Part shown: in pieces, positions 62,419 to 64,000 of the stretch | Layout: the number at the start of each line of letters is the position of its first letter | How positions within the stretch are numbered: position 1 is the stretch's first letter | Origin: Macrolepiota albuminosa | Taxonomy: Eukaryota; Basidiomycota; Agaricomycetes; Agaricales; Agaricaceae | Assembly: GCA_027475525.1 (NCBI GenBank) | Contig: JAMWFC010000049.1 | Coordinates: 3,952,947-4,016,946 of the forward strand | DNA: 64,000 nt | Reading direction: 5' to 3' | The notes under the pieces: model-generated | What the model was told of the DNA's origin: nothing | Databases searched by the model: none | Seen by the model: only the letters and a program-made list of their open reading frames with translations | Made by a program: the position numbers and the translations under genes

Positions 62419-64000
62419 ATGCCTCGATCTAAGTTTCCTACGCGTGCCCAACAGGCATCAGCAACTGGACTTGGAAAACAGTTTACAAGCCCAATCAAAC
62501 ATTCAAATCAACACAAGACGACTACATATGTTCAATACATGGGTCAGAAGCAGGAGATATCAAGGTTGAGGGCCAAGATTGCAATGTTGAAGAGGCAGGC
62601 TAAAGGCAGTATCGATTCTCCGCCACTTCATGACACTATTGGGATACCCGAGCCCTCTGAACTTGAACTATCTGCGAGTGACGAACCTACTTTAGTTGAT
62701 GAGGATGTACTTCCAGGTCCAGAATGTGTCTCTCTACATCAGGAAGATCAATGCCGCCCTTGCTGTACTGTACCAAATCAAGAAGTGAAGGACTCATATG
62801 CAAATTGGATGAATCTGTTGACCTGACTCGTTGTTCCACTATTGGAGTACACTTCTAGTTCCCTTGAAAAGATCCCAGTCAGGATTGTTAGCTTGCATGC
62901 AAACTGTAAGGCTGAAGGGTATTGTCCCAAGAGGACGAATGAAGTGCTCTGCTTGTTTCAAGACTGTAAGTCAACTTCCTTATGAAGAATGGAAGGATTA
63001 TCAAGTAGAAAAATTCAAATAGACTTCCAGAAATTCTCCGTGGACTGGTGCTGCTGTGAGGATTTACCATATGTCCTTGTTGCCAATGGACTCTTTCCCA
63101 CTGCTCCCTTATACCCTCGCATCGCAATCTCTATCCATCTCCTTGATTTTTACCGTGCTCTCTTTGAACAATCGTGCGATGCCGTCAACGCCATGGCCAG
63201 TGCATTAAACACATTCTATGAACGAAGAGAGTTTATTGTTATGGATAAGAAGGTACGTCTCTGTCTTGACTCAGTGGTTCAATGCCAATAATACTATTCT
63301 TAGGGTGTATTAGTCCAGGATGCTTTTCGTCAGGGTCTTGGGTATGCAGCCCAATGGTATGATAATTTGCAACTACGTGTGGAACAGCAGGTCGATGCTG
63401 CTGTCCTTGATGCAGACACTCAAATACAACAGGCCACCAACATGATGCCCATCATACCATCACCAGACACTTCCGCTGCACTGTCCATGCTATCTCCTAC
63501 TACTCTGCCCTCACTCCCTTCAGGCCATCTTCTCACCACATCTCCATCTCTCACTACTTCCATGCCTACAACGTCTGGATTAGTTCATGGAGAATGCACA
63601 CAAATATTGCAGCAGAGGTGCCCATGCTGCTTCGGAGGTAATCTATTTGGCCGGTCACTAGAAAATGAGTAAGTGTTTATGAAGCATGAAGAAAGTTGCC
63701 ACTCAACTTATTTGCATTATCAGGGGTGGAGATATACAGGTTTGTGTTGATGGCAACTTCAACCATCAACATCTGCGGTCTGCAGGAGATTCACCACATT
63801 TCTATGAACCAGCTTACATTCTATCAAAGGAGGCTGTAGACAATGTTGGCATTCAAATGGATAAACTACGAACAATGTGCAAGCCTCACCCTTGAAAGAG
63901 TGTTGTACCAGATGAAGCTATTGATGAGTGTGAATCTTCCCACACTGCGGGTAACGGCTCCAACATCAAGATGAATATGGATAGATTCAATGATGGTGGA
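62419..64000 (+). pseudogene. KDZ (Kyakuja-Dileera-Zisupton) transposase, 5' part, cut by the window edge
   Basis: ATG at 62419 (MPRSKFPTRAQQASATG). Introns 62966-63022 (55-57 nt), 63253-63303 and 63669-63723, all GT-AG, restore CLFQDYFQKFSVDWCCCEDL, KKGVLVQDAFRQGLGYAAQW and ENEGGDIQVCVDGNF. The Cys-containing block plus LVANGLFPTAPLYPRIAISI is the N-terminal cysteine cluster region linked to KDZ transposases. CPCCFGG follows, then the core: DIQVCVDGNFNHQHLRSAGD, FYEPAYILSKEAVDNVG and VVPDEAIDECESSHTAGNG, with the first catalytic Asp in VDGNF. TGA codons in frame at 62824 and after CKPHP (near 63894) break it. KDZ elements are large cut-and-paste transposons abundant in Agaricomycetes. The remaining catalytic region is outside the window. 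Confidence 0.87.

Noticed and set aside
1..64000. CRISPR arrays, bacterial operons, tRNA or rRNA genes
   Set aside because: None seen. The spaced repeats are tandem minisatellites without unique spacers, and genes have spliceosomal introns.

Overview
The window reads as filamentous-fungal nuclear DNA, most likely from an agaricomycete (mushroom-forming basidiomycete). The evidence is genes cut by many 45-60 nt GT-AG introns, a sugar transporter of fungal type, fragments of midasin and of a fungal histidine kinase, and a transposon set typical of Agaricomycetes: Ty3 chromovirus, Ty1/copia, DIRS, Helitron, pogo/Fot1 and KDZ. It is a transposon-dominated block with few host genes.

Layout: (1) 1-9439, a decayed Ty3/gypsy chromovirus on the minus strand, followed 3' of its integrase by two unrecognised same-strand ORFs separated by one in-frame TAG. 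(2) 11060-13586, a complete pogo/Fot1-type DNA transposon with perfect 23-bp TIRs and a TA duplication; its transposase carries three TGA codons. (3) 14183-16237, a 10-exon MFS sugar transporter, the cleanest host gene. (4) 16.7-17.6 kb, minisatellites. (5) 17.5-30.5 kb, a Helitron region. Arrays of a 28-bp repeat lie at 17.48 and 22.68 kb, and an inverted array lies at 30.43 kb. Between them are a multi-exon gene of unknown function (19846-22372) and a broken Rep-PIF1-helicase polyprotein gene ending in a USP-like cysteine peptidase. (6) 30.7-34.7 kb, a broken JmjC-type gene. (7) 34.9-38.5 kb, small candidate genes and diverged tandem repeats. (8) 38510-43998, a very young Ty1/copia element with identical 365-bp LTRs, an ATCTT duplication and an intact 1523-aa polyprotein. 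(9) 44.2-49.5 kb, fragments of a hybrid histidine kinase gene and of the midasin gene, abutting on the same strand. (10) 50.2-50.9 kb, a PD-(D/E)XK-like gene. (11) 51.9-62.1 kb, a DIRS-type tyrosine-recombinase retrotransposon carrying a 1156-bp solo-LTR-like insertion and a second Ty1/copia element (318-bp LTRs, CATTT duplication) inserted exactly at the recombinase start codon. (12) 62.4 kb to the end, the 5' part of a KDZ transposase.

One theme links the regions. Older elements are inactivated mainly by in-frame stops that fit CGA-to-TGA or CAG-to-TAG changes. The two LTRs of the older copia element differ at 8 sites, all transitions, 7 of them at CpG. The youngest copia element has none of this. 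That pattern suggests CpG-directed mutation (methyl-cytosine deamination or a RIP-like process) acting on repeats. All family assignments come from motifs read by eye; no search was run.
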